Shown here: piece after piece, positions 17,664 to 25,900 of the stretch
Layout of the letters: each line of letters opens with the position of its first letter
Position numbering within the stretch: the stretch's first letter is position 1
Source: Streptoverticillium olivoreticuli subsp. olivoreticuli
GTDB taxonomy: Bacteria > Actinomycetota > Actinomycetes > Streptomycetales > Streptomycetaceae
Direction of reading: 5' to 3'
DNA: 64,000 nt
NCBI RefSeq assembly: GCF_003391135.1
Contig: NZ_CP031455.1
Span: 6,432,001 to 6,496,000, forward strand
The notes under the pieces: model-generated
What the model was told of the DNA's origin: nothing
The model's input: the letters and a program-made list of their open reading frames with translations, nothing else
Database searches by the model: none
Translations under genes and position numbers: made by a program

Positions 17664-18892
17664 CGGGCGTCCTCGCTGTCACGCTTGGTCAGGTCGGCGG
17701 GGGCGGTGGCGGGCGCGCCGGCCGGGGCGGCGGGCGCGGAAGGCCCGGCGGGCGGCGCGGCCGGGGCCTGGGCGGGCTGCGGCGGGGCGTAGGGATTCGG
17801 CTGCTCGCCCGTCAGCGTGGGATAGGGGTTGCCCGGTGCGGGCTGCCCCCAGCCCTGTCCCGGCTGCCCCCAGCCCTGCGCGGGCTGGCCCCAGCCCTGG
17901 CCCTGCGGGGGCGTCGCGCCGTAGCCGTACCCCTGGGCGTACGGGTCGGCCTGCATCAGACCCGCGCGCTGGTCGGCGGTCGAGCGGTAGTCGACCGCGC
18001 CCTGGGTCATCCGCATGTACGCCTCCTCCAGGGACGCCTGGTGCGGGGAGAGCTCCCAGAGGCGGACGTCCGCGTCGTGCGCGAGGTCGCTGATCCGGGG
18101 GAGCGGCACACCGGTGACGCGCAGGGCGCCGCCCGGCTCGGCCAGCACCTGGCCGCCCGCCTCGACCAGCGCGGCCGTCAGCTTCTCGCGGCCCTCGGGC
18201 TCGGTGTCCGCGGTCCGCACGCGCGCGAAGTCCGCGGAGTTCGCGGAGATGAAGTCCTTGACGGTCATGTCGGCGAGCAGCTGGCCGCGGCCGATGACGA
18301 TCAGGTGCTCGGCGGTGAGGGCCATCTCGCTCATCAGGTGCGAGGAGACGAAGACGGTACGGCCCTCCGCCGCGAGCTGCTTCATCAGGTTGCGGACCCA
18401 CAGGATGCCCTCGGGGTCGAGGCCGTTGACCGGCTCGTCGAAGAGCAGCACCTGCGGGTCGCCCAGCAGCGCGGCCGCGATGCCCAGGCGCTGGCCCATG
18501 CCGAGGGAGAAGCCCTTGGAGCGCTTGCGGGCCACGTCCTGGAGGCCGACGACGCCGAGCACCTCGTCCACGCGGCGCGCGGGCAGGCCCGCGAGCTGGG
18601 CGAGCGAGAGCAGGTGCAGCCGGGCGCTGCGCCCGCCGTGCACCGCCTTCGCGTCGAGGAGGGCGCCGACCTGGCGGGGCGCGTTGGGCAGCTTGGCGAA
18701 GGGGTAACCGCCGATGGTGACACTGCCGGACGTCGGCACGTCCAGGCCGAGGATCATGCGCATCGTGGTCGACTTGCCGGATCCGTTGGGACCCAGGAAG
18801 CCGGTGACGGTCCCGGGCCGCACCTGGAACGACAGATTGTGCACGGCCGTCTTGGCGCCGTAGCGCTTCGTGAGGCCGACTGCCTCGATCAT
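17660..18892 (-). CDS. ABC transporter ATP-binding protein with Gln/Gly/Trp-rich tail
   Basis: This is the ATPase of the exporter pair. Walker A GPNGSGKST is near residue 40, the signature SLGMGQRLGIA near 135, and Walker B VLLFDEPVNGLDPEG near 155, followed by the switch His in SSHL. The 410-residue length exceeds the usual 300 because of a C-terminal tail (about 310-410) with QGWGQP repeats and Pro/Ala-rich text. Such tails occur on streptomycete cytoplasmic proteins without known purpose. ATG 18892 gives MIEAVGLTKRYG. Close relative of the ATPase at 20737-21720. Confidence 0.92.
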   Translation of the reverse strand: MIEAVGLTKRYGAKTAVHNLSFQVRPGTVTGFLGPNGSGKSTTMRMILGLDVPTSGSVTIGGYPFAKLPNAPRQVGALLDAKAVHGGRSARLHLLSLAQLAGLPARRVDEVLGVVGLQDVARKRSKGFSLGMGQRLGIAAALLGDPQVLLFDEPVNGLDPEGILWVRNLMKQLAAEGRTVFVSSHLMSEMALTAEHLIVIGRGQLLADMTVKDFISANSADFARVRTADTEPEGREKLTAALVEAGGQVLAEPGGALRVTGVPLPRISDLAHDADVRLWELSPHQASLEEAYMRMTQGAVDYRSTADQRAGLMQADPYAQGYGYGATPPQGQGWGQPAQGWGQPGQGWGQPAPGNPYPTLTGEQPNPYAPPQPAQAPAAPPAGPSAPAAPAGAPATAPADLTKRDSEDAR

Positions 18893-18981
18893 TCTCCGCC
18901 CCTCGCGAGCTTCTTCGAGGCATAAGCCCCCGTAAGGGTTAGGAGCATAACGAGGAGCTGACGGTTCCCGTTATGTGAGAT

Positions 18982-19854
18982 TTATGTGACTGGTGGGTAA
19001 GGCGTGTCGTCGTGGGGCGGGGACAGCTCGTCGTAGGTGCGTGGCGTGGCGGACGTCTCCTCCGGTGCGGGGAAGCCGCCGCCGGTCAGCACCCAGCCGT
19101 GGCGCCGGAAGATCCGCCTGCCTTCCCGGCGCACCGCCTCATCCGCCCGCGCCCGCTCCACCCAGCTCTCCGGGCCGGGCCCGAGCAGGTCCCGCAGGGC
19201 GGGAGAGGAGGTCAGCAGCCGGGTGAGCAGGACGCGCTGGTCGCCGCCGCCGGGGAGCGGGCGGCCGTCCGCCGTGTCGGTCAGGACGCCGTGCAGGCTG
19301 ACGTAGAGATACGCCCCGCCGAGCGCCTCACCGGACGGCATGGTCATGGGGAAGCGGGCGCCGGGCAGCAGGACGCGCCGGTAGTTGGACTCCGTCGCGT
19401 CCACCGCGCCCAGCTGCTCGGTGTCCAGCCAGCTGATCACCAGGGCGAGCTCGGCGTCCGGCTCGGCGTACGGGGCGGCCGCCACGTATCCGTTCCGGCC
19501 GATGTGCCCGGAGCAGCCGACGCCGATGCCGCGCACGCGCACCGGGACCATGGGGGTGGCCGTGGGCAGGCCCCGGCGGGCGAGCTTGTGGTGGAGCTGG
19601 GCGGGGGAGGCGTTGGAGCCGACGGCGATGACGGGGTGGCGGTGGGCGGTGGTGGGGGTGCGAAGGCTTTTGAGCAGGGTGTCGAGCGTCGGCTCGTCGT
19701 CTGCGGTGACTGTCCAGTCGCCGAGGCGCTTGTGGGGTACGGGGGTCAGCGGGGTCAGCGTGCGGCCGTTGAGCAGGACGGGCTCGGTGGCGGGTCGGCC
19801 GGGGTAGGTGAGCGGGTGCTCCGCGGGGGCGCGGCCCAGGCTGTGGCGGGTCAC
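18982..19854 (-). CDS. Conserved hypothetical protein with a GSN loop
   Basis: I do not recognise this 290-residue soluble protein. Its most striking segment is VIAVGSNASPAQLHHKL (about residues 75-91), which resembles the substrate-binding YGSNL loop of gamma-glutamylcyclotransferase-like proteins, and a later YRRVLLPG and YLYVSLHG would fit that small beta-barrel fold. That is a weak analogy. It has no signal peptide or membrane helix. It lies between the two ABC exporter pairs, separated from the upstream one by a repeat, so it is probably its own transcript. Confidence 0.65.
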   Translation of the reverse strand: MTRHSLGRAPAEHPLTYPGRPATEPVLLNGRTLTPLTPVPHKRLGDWTVTADDEPTLDTLLKSLRTPTTAHRHPVIAVGSNASPAQLHHKLARRGLPTATPMVPVRVRGIGVGCSGHIGRNGYVAAAPYAEPDAELALVISWLDTEQLGAVDATESNYRRVLLPGARFPMTMPSGEALGGAYLYVSLHGVLTDTADGRPLPGGGDQRVLLTRLLTSSPALRDLLGPGPESWVERARADEAVRREGRRIFRRHGWVLTGGGFPAPEETSATPRTYDELSPPHDDTPYPPVT

Positions 19855-19867
19855 GCTGCATTCTTTC

Positions 19868-19955
19868 CCCAGCCCCGCCCCTTCCCGAAACTGGGGCTCC
19901 GCCCCAGACCCCGCAGCACGCTCCGCGCGCTGTCCTCAAACGCCGGACGGGCTGG
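19868..19955. repeat. Second copy of the dispersed intergenic repeat
   Basis: This matches 13591-13669 over most of its length: CTTCCCG(A/C)AACTGGGG, a hairpin CTGGGGC-TCC-GCCCCAG (19891-19907) and the arm ending CGCCGGACGGGCTGG (up to 19955). The opposite arm of the long stem is missing here. Confidence 0.8.
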
Positions 19956-19961
19956 TACAGG

Positions 19962-20732
19962 TCACGCGTCCCTCTCCCGCAGGACCACATACGCCCCCAC
20001 CAGCGCCGCCACCACCCAAAGCACCATGATCGCGAAACCGCCCCAGGGGCCGTACGGGGCGTCGTCGTCCAGCGTGATCACCTGCATGACCTTGCGGCCC
20101 GCCTGGTCCGGGAAGTACTGGGCCACCTTCTTCGTGGCCGGCACCGCGCCGAGGATGTTCGAGATCAGGAAGAAGAACGGCATCAGGATGCCCAGCGACA
20201 GCATCGGGCTGCGCAGCATCGTGGCGATGCCCATGGAGAAGACGGTGATCAGGGTCATGTAGAGGCCGCCGCCGATGACGGCGCGCAGCACCCCCGGGTC
20301 GCCGATGGACGCCTTGTGCTCGCCCAGCATCGCCTGGCCGAGAAAGAACGCCAGAAAACTCGTGACCATGCTGACGGCCAGCGTCAGCAGCGTCGCAATG
20401 GTGATCTTGCTGAAGAGAAATGTGCCGCGCTGCGGCACGGCCGCGAGCGAAGTGCGGATCATTCCGGTGCTGTATTCGTTGGAGACGACCAGCACCCCGA
20501 AAACGATCATTGCGAGCTGGCCCAGTCCCATGCCCGCGAAACTCGTGAACGTCGGATCGAAAGTGAGCCTCTCCTTCGGCGACAGTTTGTCGAAGTTGCT
20601 TTTGGAAAGAGCGCTGATCAGAATGCCCAGCGCGACCGTCACGACCAGGGCGAGGCCGAGCGTCCACACCGTGGAGCGAACGGATTTGATCTTTGTCCAT
20701 TCGGACTGGAGGACCTGGGTCGCCACCGCCAT
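19962..20732 (-). CDS. ABC transporter permease, ABC-2 type
   Basis: This 256-residue membrane protein is the permease of the second exporter pair. After LQSEWTKIKSVRSTVWTLG it has about six helices and the family segment SNEYSTGMIRTSLAAVPQRGTFLFSK. Its stretch of residues 45-60 (KSNFDKLSPKERLTFDPTF) forms the extracytoplasmic loop. Codon use around 20380-20640 is less GC-biased than its neighbours. The gene starts 4 bases after the ATP-binding gene stop, a tight operon arrangement. The transported molecule is unknown. Confidence 0.92.
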   Translation of the reverse strand: MAVATQVLQSEWTKIKSVRSTVWTLGLALVVTVALGILISALSKSNFDKLSPKERLTFDPTFTSFAGMGLGQLAMIVFGVLVVSNEYSTGMIRTSLAAVPQRGTFLFSKITIATLLTLAVSMVTSFLAFFLGQAMLGEHKASIGDPGVLRAVIGGGLYMTLITVFSMGIATMLRSPMLSLGILMPFFFLISNILGAVPATKKVAQYFPDQAGRKVMQVITLDDDAPYGPWGGFAIMVLWVVAALVGAYVVLRERDA

Positions 20733-20736
20733 CGCT

Positions 20737-21720
20737 TCAGGATCCCTTCTTCTGCCAGTCGGTGCCCCAGCCGGACCCCGGGGGCTGCGGACCCGGAGCG
20801 GGGCCCGGGGCCGGCGCGCTGTGCGCGTGGTACTCCACCGACTCGGCGGTGAGCTGCATGAACGCCTCCTCCAGCGAAGCCTGCTGAGGGCTCAGCTCGT
20901 GCAGCACGATCTGGTGCCGGGCCGCGAGCTCACCGAGGCGCGCCCCGTCCGCCCCGTCCACCTCCAGCGAGCCGTCGCCGGCCGTCACGGCGGTGATGCC
21001 CGAGCCCGACAGGACATCCAGCAGCCGCTCGCGCTCGGGCGAGCGCAGCCGCACGTACGAGCGGGAGTTCTGCGCGATGAAGTCCGCCATCGAGGTGTCG
21101 GCCAGCAGCCGCCCCTGGCCGATGACGATCAGGTGCTCGGCGGTCAGGGCCATCTCGCTCATCAGGTGCGAGGAGACGAAGACCGTACGCCCCTGGGAGG
21201 CGAGGTTCTTCATCAGATTGCGGATCCAGTGGATGCCCTCGGGGTCCAGGCCGTTGACCGGCTCGTCGAAGAGCAGCACCTGCGGGTCGCCCAGCAGCGC
21301 GCCCGCGATCCCGAGCCGCTGGCCCATGCCGAGCGAGAAGCCCTTGGAGCGCTTCTTCGCCACCGACGTCAGGCCCACCGTGTCCAGCACCTCCGCCACC
21401 CGGGCCCGGGGGATGCCATTGCTCTGCGCCAGGCACAGCAGGTGGTTGTAGGCGCTGCGCCCGCCGTGCATCGCCTTGGCGTCCAGCAGCGCGCCGACGA
21501 CCTTCAGCGGATCCCTCAGCTGGCGGTAGTGCTTGCCGTCCAGGTGGACCGAGCCGGCGGTGGGCCGGTCCAGATCGAGCATCATCCGCATCGTCGTGGA
21601 CTTGCCCGCGCCGTTGGGACCCAGGAAGCCGGTGACGATCCCGGGGCGTACGGTGCAGGTGAGGCCGTCCACGGCGAGCTTGTCGCCGTAGCGCTTGGTC
21701 AGACCCTGCAGCTCGATCAT
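20737..21720 (-). CDS. ABC transporter ATP-binding protein
   Basis: This 327-residue ATPase drives the downstream permease. It has Walker A GPNGAGKST (about 38), signature SLGMGQRLGIAGA (about 135), Walker B VLLFDEPVNGLDPEG (about 155) and SSHLMSEMALTAEHLIVIGQGRLL. The C-terminal part (about 215-327) is a short regulatory domain ending in a Pro/Gly tail. ATG 21720 gives MIELQGLTKRYG. The central 150 codons are strikingly similar, also at DNA level, to the ATPase at 17660-18892. Confidence 0.93.
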   Translation of the reverse strand: MIELQGLTKRYGDKLAVDGLTCTVRPGIVTGFLGPNGAGKSTTMRMMLDLDRPTAGSVHLDGKHYRQLRDPLKVVGALLDAKAMHGGRSAYNHLLCLAQSNGIPRARVAEVLDTVGLTSVAKKRSKGFSLGMGQRLGIAGALLGDPQVLLFDEPVNGLDPEGIHWIRNLMKNLASQGRTVFVSSHLMSEMALTAEHLIVIGQGRLLADTSMADFIAQNSRSYVRLRSPERERLLDVLSGSGITAVTAGDGSLEVDGADGARLGELAARHQIVLHELSPQQASLEEAFMQLTAESVEYHAHSAPAPGPAPGPQPPGSGWGTDWQKKGS

Positions 21721-21883
21721 TCCGCCACGTTAAGGGCGTACCCGCCGCCGCGCCACCGGTGGCCGCCCATCCGGATGACCCGGCCACAAGCGGAGCGGAA
21801 GACGCCGACGCCCCGCGCGGCACCTTTCGGCGGGACACGGGGCGTCGGCGTACGGGGGTTCGTACGGGGGCGTGCGGTGCGGC

Positions 21884-22822
21884 TCAGCGGCTCTGCTGCG
21901 CCGGGACGCCGCGCGAGATCGGCTCGTCGTCACCGGGGACACCGGCCGCGGCCACGGCCGCGCCGGTCAGCGTGGCCAGCATCTCGCGGACGTTGGTCAG
22001 CTGGGCGTTGATGCTGTCGCGGCGGTTGGTCAGCGCCGCCAGCTCGCGCTCGGACTCGCTGCGGATGCGGTCCGCCTTCGCGTTGGCGTCGGCCACGATG
22101 TCCTCGGCCTGGCGCTGCGCGGTCTCCACCGTCTGACGGGCCCGGCGCTCGGCGTCCGTGCGCAGCTTCTCCGCCTCCAGGCGCAGCTGCTCGGCGCGGT
22201 GCTCGATCTCCGCCAGCCGCTTCTCGGCCTTGGCCTGACGGGACGCCAGGTCGCGCTCGGACTGCTCGCGGCGCTTGGCCAGGTTGGTCTCGAAGTCCGC
22301 GGCGGCCTGGGCGGCCTTGGCGCGGGTCTCCTCGAAGAGGGCGTCGGCCTCCTCGCGCTTGGACTGCGCGTCCTTCTGCGCCTCGCCCCGCAGGGTGGCG
22401 GCGTCGCCCTTGGCCTTCTCGACGATGCGGGCGCCCTCGTCCTCCGCCTTCGCCTTGCGGTCGGCGGCGAACGACTCGGCGTCGTTGCGCACCTGCTGGG
22501 CGGCGGACTCGGCCAGCTCACGGTGCTGTTCGGCCGCGCGCCGGGCCTCCTCACGCAGATCCTTGGCCTCTTCCTCGGCCAGCCGAAGGATCTTCTCGAC
22601 CCGCGCACCCAGCCCCGCATAGGACGGTTCCGCGTCGTTGACCTGGGCCTGAGCATTCTGCGTTTCGAGGTGAAGCTCCTCGATGCGCTTTTCCAGAGAG
22701 GTGATTCGGGTCAGTGCGCTGTCACGGTCGGCGACGAGCTTGGTAATTCGGTCGTCCACCTGGCCGCGGTCGTATCCACGCCGCACGAGCTCGAAGCCGA
22801 AGGGGGAGGAAGTGTCGCTCAT
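21884..22822 (-). CDS. filP: FilP, filament-forming coiled-coil protein
   Basis: FilP assembles into a cytoskeletal network behind the hyphal tip and gives the hypha stiffness, working with DivIVA and Scy. The 312 residues start with a DivIVA-like motif (FELVRRGYDRGQVDDRI, about 10-26) and continue as nearly uninterrupted coiled coil rich in Ala, Glu and Arg to about 280, ending in a short flexible tail. Position directly downstream of scy in the same direction, with 114 bases between, is the known streptomycete order. Length is close to the S. coelicolor protein. The identification rests on sequence plus context. Confidence 0.9.
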   Translation of the reverse strand: MSDTSSPFGFELVRRGYDRGQVDDRITKLVADRDSALTRITSLEKRIEELHLETQNAQAQVNDAEPSYAGLGARVEKILRLAEEEAKDLREEARRAAEQHRELAESAAQQVRNDAESFAADRKAKAEDEGARIVEKAKGDAATLRGEAQKDAQSKREEADALFEETRAKAAQAAADFETNLAKRREQSERDLASRQAKAEKRLAEIEHRAEQLRLEAEKLRTDAERRARQTVETAQRQAEDIVADANAKADRIRSESERELAALTNRRDSINAQLTNVREMLATLTGAAVAAAGVPGDDEPISRGVPAQQSR

Positions 22823-22936
22823 GGGGTTCCTGTCATAAGAGACCGGTGAGGTGATAGAGGGAATCCTAGGGGTGCGAGCGGCGTGTCATCGAGTGGACGG
22901 TTGGCAGATCTGGAGAATGACCCCTCGTTTGAGTGG

Positions 22937-25900
22937 CTACTTCTGGGACTGCTTGCCACCCGATCGAGTTGCACCCGCACCCGCTGCTGCCTTCACCCCG
23001 CCCTCTTTGGCGCTTCCCGCCCCCGGGGCTTCAAAAGATTCCAACGCTTCCAACACGTCCTGGACACGGGAAATCTCGGCATTGATGTCCTCGCGACGCC
23101 GGACCAGCACCTCCAACTCCCGCTTTCCTTCCTCGACAAGGCGCTTGGCCTCCTCCGCACCCTCGGTGCGCAGGCGCTCCGACTCGCGTACGGCGGCGGC
23201 CTTCTTCTCCTCGGCGTCCTTCAGCAGCGCCTGGGACTCCCGCAGGACGGCGGCCTTCTTCGTCTCCGCCTCCTTGAGCAGCCCCTCGGCCTTCTTCACC
23301 GCGGCGATACGGACCTTGCTCGCCTCGCTGCTGGCGTCGGAGACCAGCTTCTTCGCCTTCTCCTCCGCCTCCGCGAGCTGCTCGGTCGCGGCGACCACGA
23401 GCTTGTCGCAGCGCTCGCCGGCCGACTGCATCGCCTCGGACGCCTCCCGGCGTGCCCGGTCGTGCAGCTCCTCGACCTCGGTCTCCACCCGGGTGCGCAG
23501 CTCGTCCGCGCGCTCCCTTATGGCGGTCGCGTCCCCGCGGGCCTCGGCCAGCAGCGTGTTGGCGTCCGTACGGGCCTGCTCCACCAGCGCGTTGCCCTCG
23601 CCGGTGGCCTCCGTGACGATCCGCTCCGCCTCACGGCGGGCCACACCGACCATGGTGTCGGCCTGCTCCTCGGCGGTGGCGGCCGTCCGTACGGCCTCCT
23701 CCTGCGCCTTGGCGATCAGGGCGTCCGCCTTCTCGGCGGCCTCCGTCAGCTTCTGCGCGCCCGCGTCCCGCGCCGCGTCGACCGTCCGGTCGCCCTCGGC
23801 GCGCGCCTCGGCGAGCACCCGCTCCGCCTCCAGGACGGCGTCGGCCTTGAGCTTCGCGGAGTCCGCGCGCGTGCTGTTGGCGTTCTCCTGCGCGGAGCTC
23901 AGCGCCTCCGCGGCCTCCACGGCCATCCGCTCCGCCTCGGCCGTCGCCTCCGCGACCAGGCTGTCGGCCTGCTCGGCGGCTTCGGTGCGGCGGGCGTTGG
24001 CGGCCTCGCGTGCCTCGTCGGTGGTGCGGGCGGCCTCGTGCTGTGCGGTCTCCAGGGCCTCGGCGCCTTCGGTGCGCAGCCGTTCGGCTTCCGCCTCGGC
24101 GTCCGCCTTGAGGCGGTCGGCCGCTTCCGCGGCCTCCGCCCGATGGGCCTCGGCGGCCTCGCGGGCCTCCTCCACCCTTCGGCCGGCCTCGGCGATCAGC
24201 TTCTCCGCCTCGGCCGTGGCCTCGGCGATCAGCTCGTCGGCCTGCTCGGCGGCCTCGGTGCGGCGGGCGCCCGCCGCCTCGCGCGCCTCGTCCACGATCT
24301 TGTCGGCGTCGTCCTGCGCCGAAGAGGTCAGCTCGGCCGCCGTGTTGACGATCCGTTCCGCCTCGGCGTGGCCCTCGGTCCGCATCCGGTTCGCGTCCTC
24401 GCGGGCCTCGGCCCGCGCCCGCGCCGCGTCCTGCTCGGCGGAGGCCAGCGCGTCGGACGCGTCCGTACGCATCTGCTGCGCCTTCGCCGACGCGTCGGAC
24501 ACCATGCGGTCGGCCTCGGCCGACGCCTTCGCGACCAGCTCCTCGGCGGTCGCCCGCGCCTCCTCGAGGGTACGGGTGGCCTCGGCGACCAGCCGCTCCG
24601 CCTCGGCGGCGGCCTCCGCGCGGTGGCCGTCGGCCTCCTCCCGGGCGTCCACGACGGTGCGCTTCGCCTCGGCGACGAGTTTCTCCGCCTCGGTCGTCGC
24701 CTCGGTGATCAGCTCGTCGGCCTGCTCGGCGGCCTCGGTGCGGCGGGCGTTGGCGGCCTCGCGTGCCTCGTCCGTCGTACGGGCGGCCTCGTGCTGTGCG
24801 GTCTCCAGGGCCTCGGCGCCTTCGGCGCGCAGCCGTTCGGCTTCCGCCTCGGCGTCCGCCTTGAGGCGGTCGGCCTGCTCCGCGGCCTGTGCCCGGTGGC
24901 CGTCGGCCTCCTGCTGCGCCGTCACGACCGCGGCCTCGGCCTCGGTGATCAGCTTCTCCGCCTCGGCCATGGCCTCGGCGAGCAGCTCGTCCGCCTGCTC
25001 CGCGGCCTCCGAACGGCGGGAGTTGGCGGTCTCGCGCGCCTCGTCCAGCACCCGGGCGGCCTCCGCCTCCAGGCGCTGCCCCTCGGCGATCGCCTCGGAG
25101 ACCGTGCGCTCCGCGAGCGCCTTCGCGGCCTCGGACGCGGCCTGCGCCTCCGAGCGCGTACGGGCGGCGTCCTCGCCGGCCCGCTCCCGCTCCGCGTAGG
25201 CGTCGGCACGGACCCGGTCCGCCTCCTCCTGCGCCTCGGTGACCGTCCGCTTTGCGTTGTGCTCGGCGGCCGAGCGCAGCCCGGCGATCTCCTCCTCGGC
25301 CTGCTCGTGCAGCCCCGCGACGGAGTCCCGCACCTGCTGGGCGGTCTGCTCCGCGGCCGTCACCAGCTCGGTGGCGCGCTGCTCGGCCTCCTCGACCAGG
25401 CGCCGGGCCTCCTCCTGCGCCTCGCCGACCCGCTTGCGCGCCGAAGCCAGCAGCTCCTCGCTCTGCTCGCGCGCCGCCTCGCGCTCCGCCTGCGCCTCGG
25501 TGCGGGCGTCGCCCAGCAGCTCCTCCGCCTCACGGCGGCGCCGGACGGCCTCCTCCTGCGCGGCCGCGAGGGCCTCGGCGGCCTCGGCGGCCGTGCGCTC
25601 CGCGGCGGCGTTCGCCTCGGCCCGCATCCGGTCCGCGGTCTCCTGCGCCTCCGACTTCAGCCGCTCCGCCTCCGCGGCGGCCTCGCTCCGCAGCCGCGCG
25701 GCCACGGACTCGCCCTCCGTACGGGCGGCCGACGCCTCCTCGGCGGCCTCGGCACGCAGCCGCTCCGCCTCCGTCTCGGCCTGCGCCCGCAGCGCGCGCA
25801 CCCGCTCCGCGGCCTCCGTACGGGACCGCTCCGTCTCCTCCGCGGCCTCCCGGCGCAGCCGCTCCGCCTCCGCACGGGCCTCGCGCAGCGCCTTCTCGGC

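Noticed and set aside
22823..22936. Possible regulatory site between scy and filP
   Set aside because: The 114 bases were scanned for a clear hairpin or promoter boxes and none was convincing.
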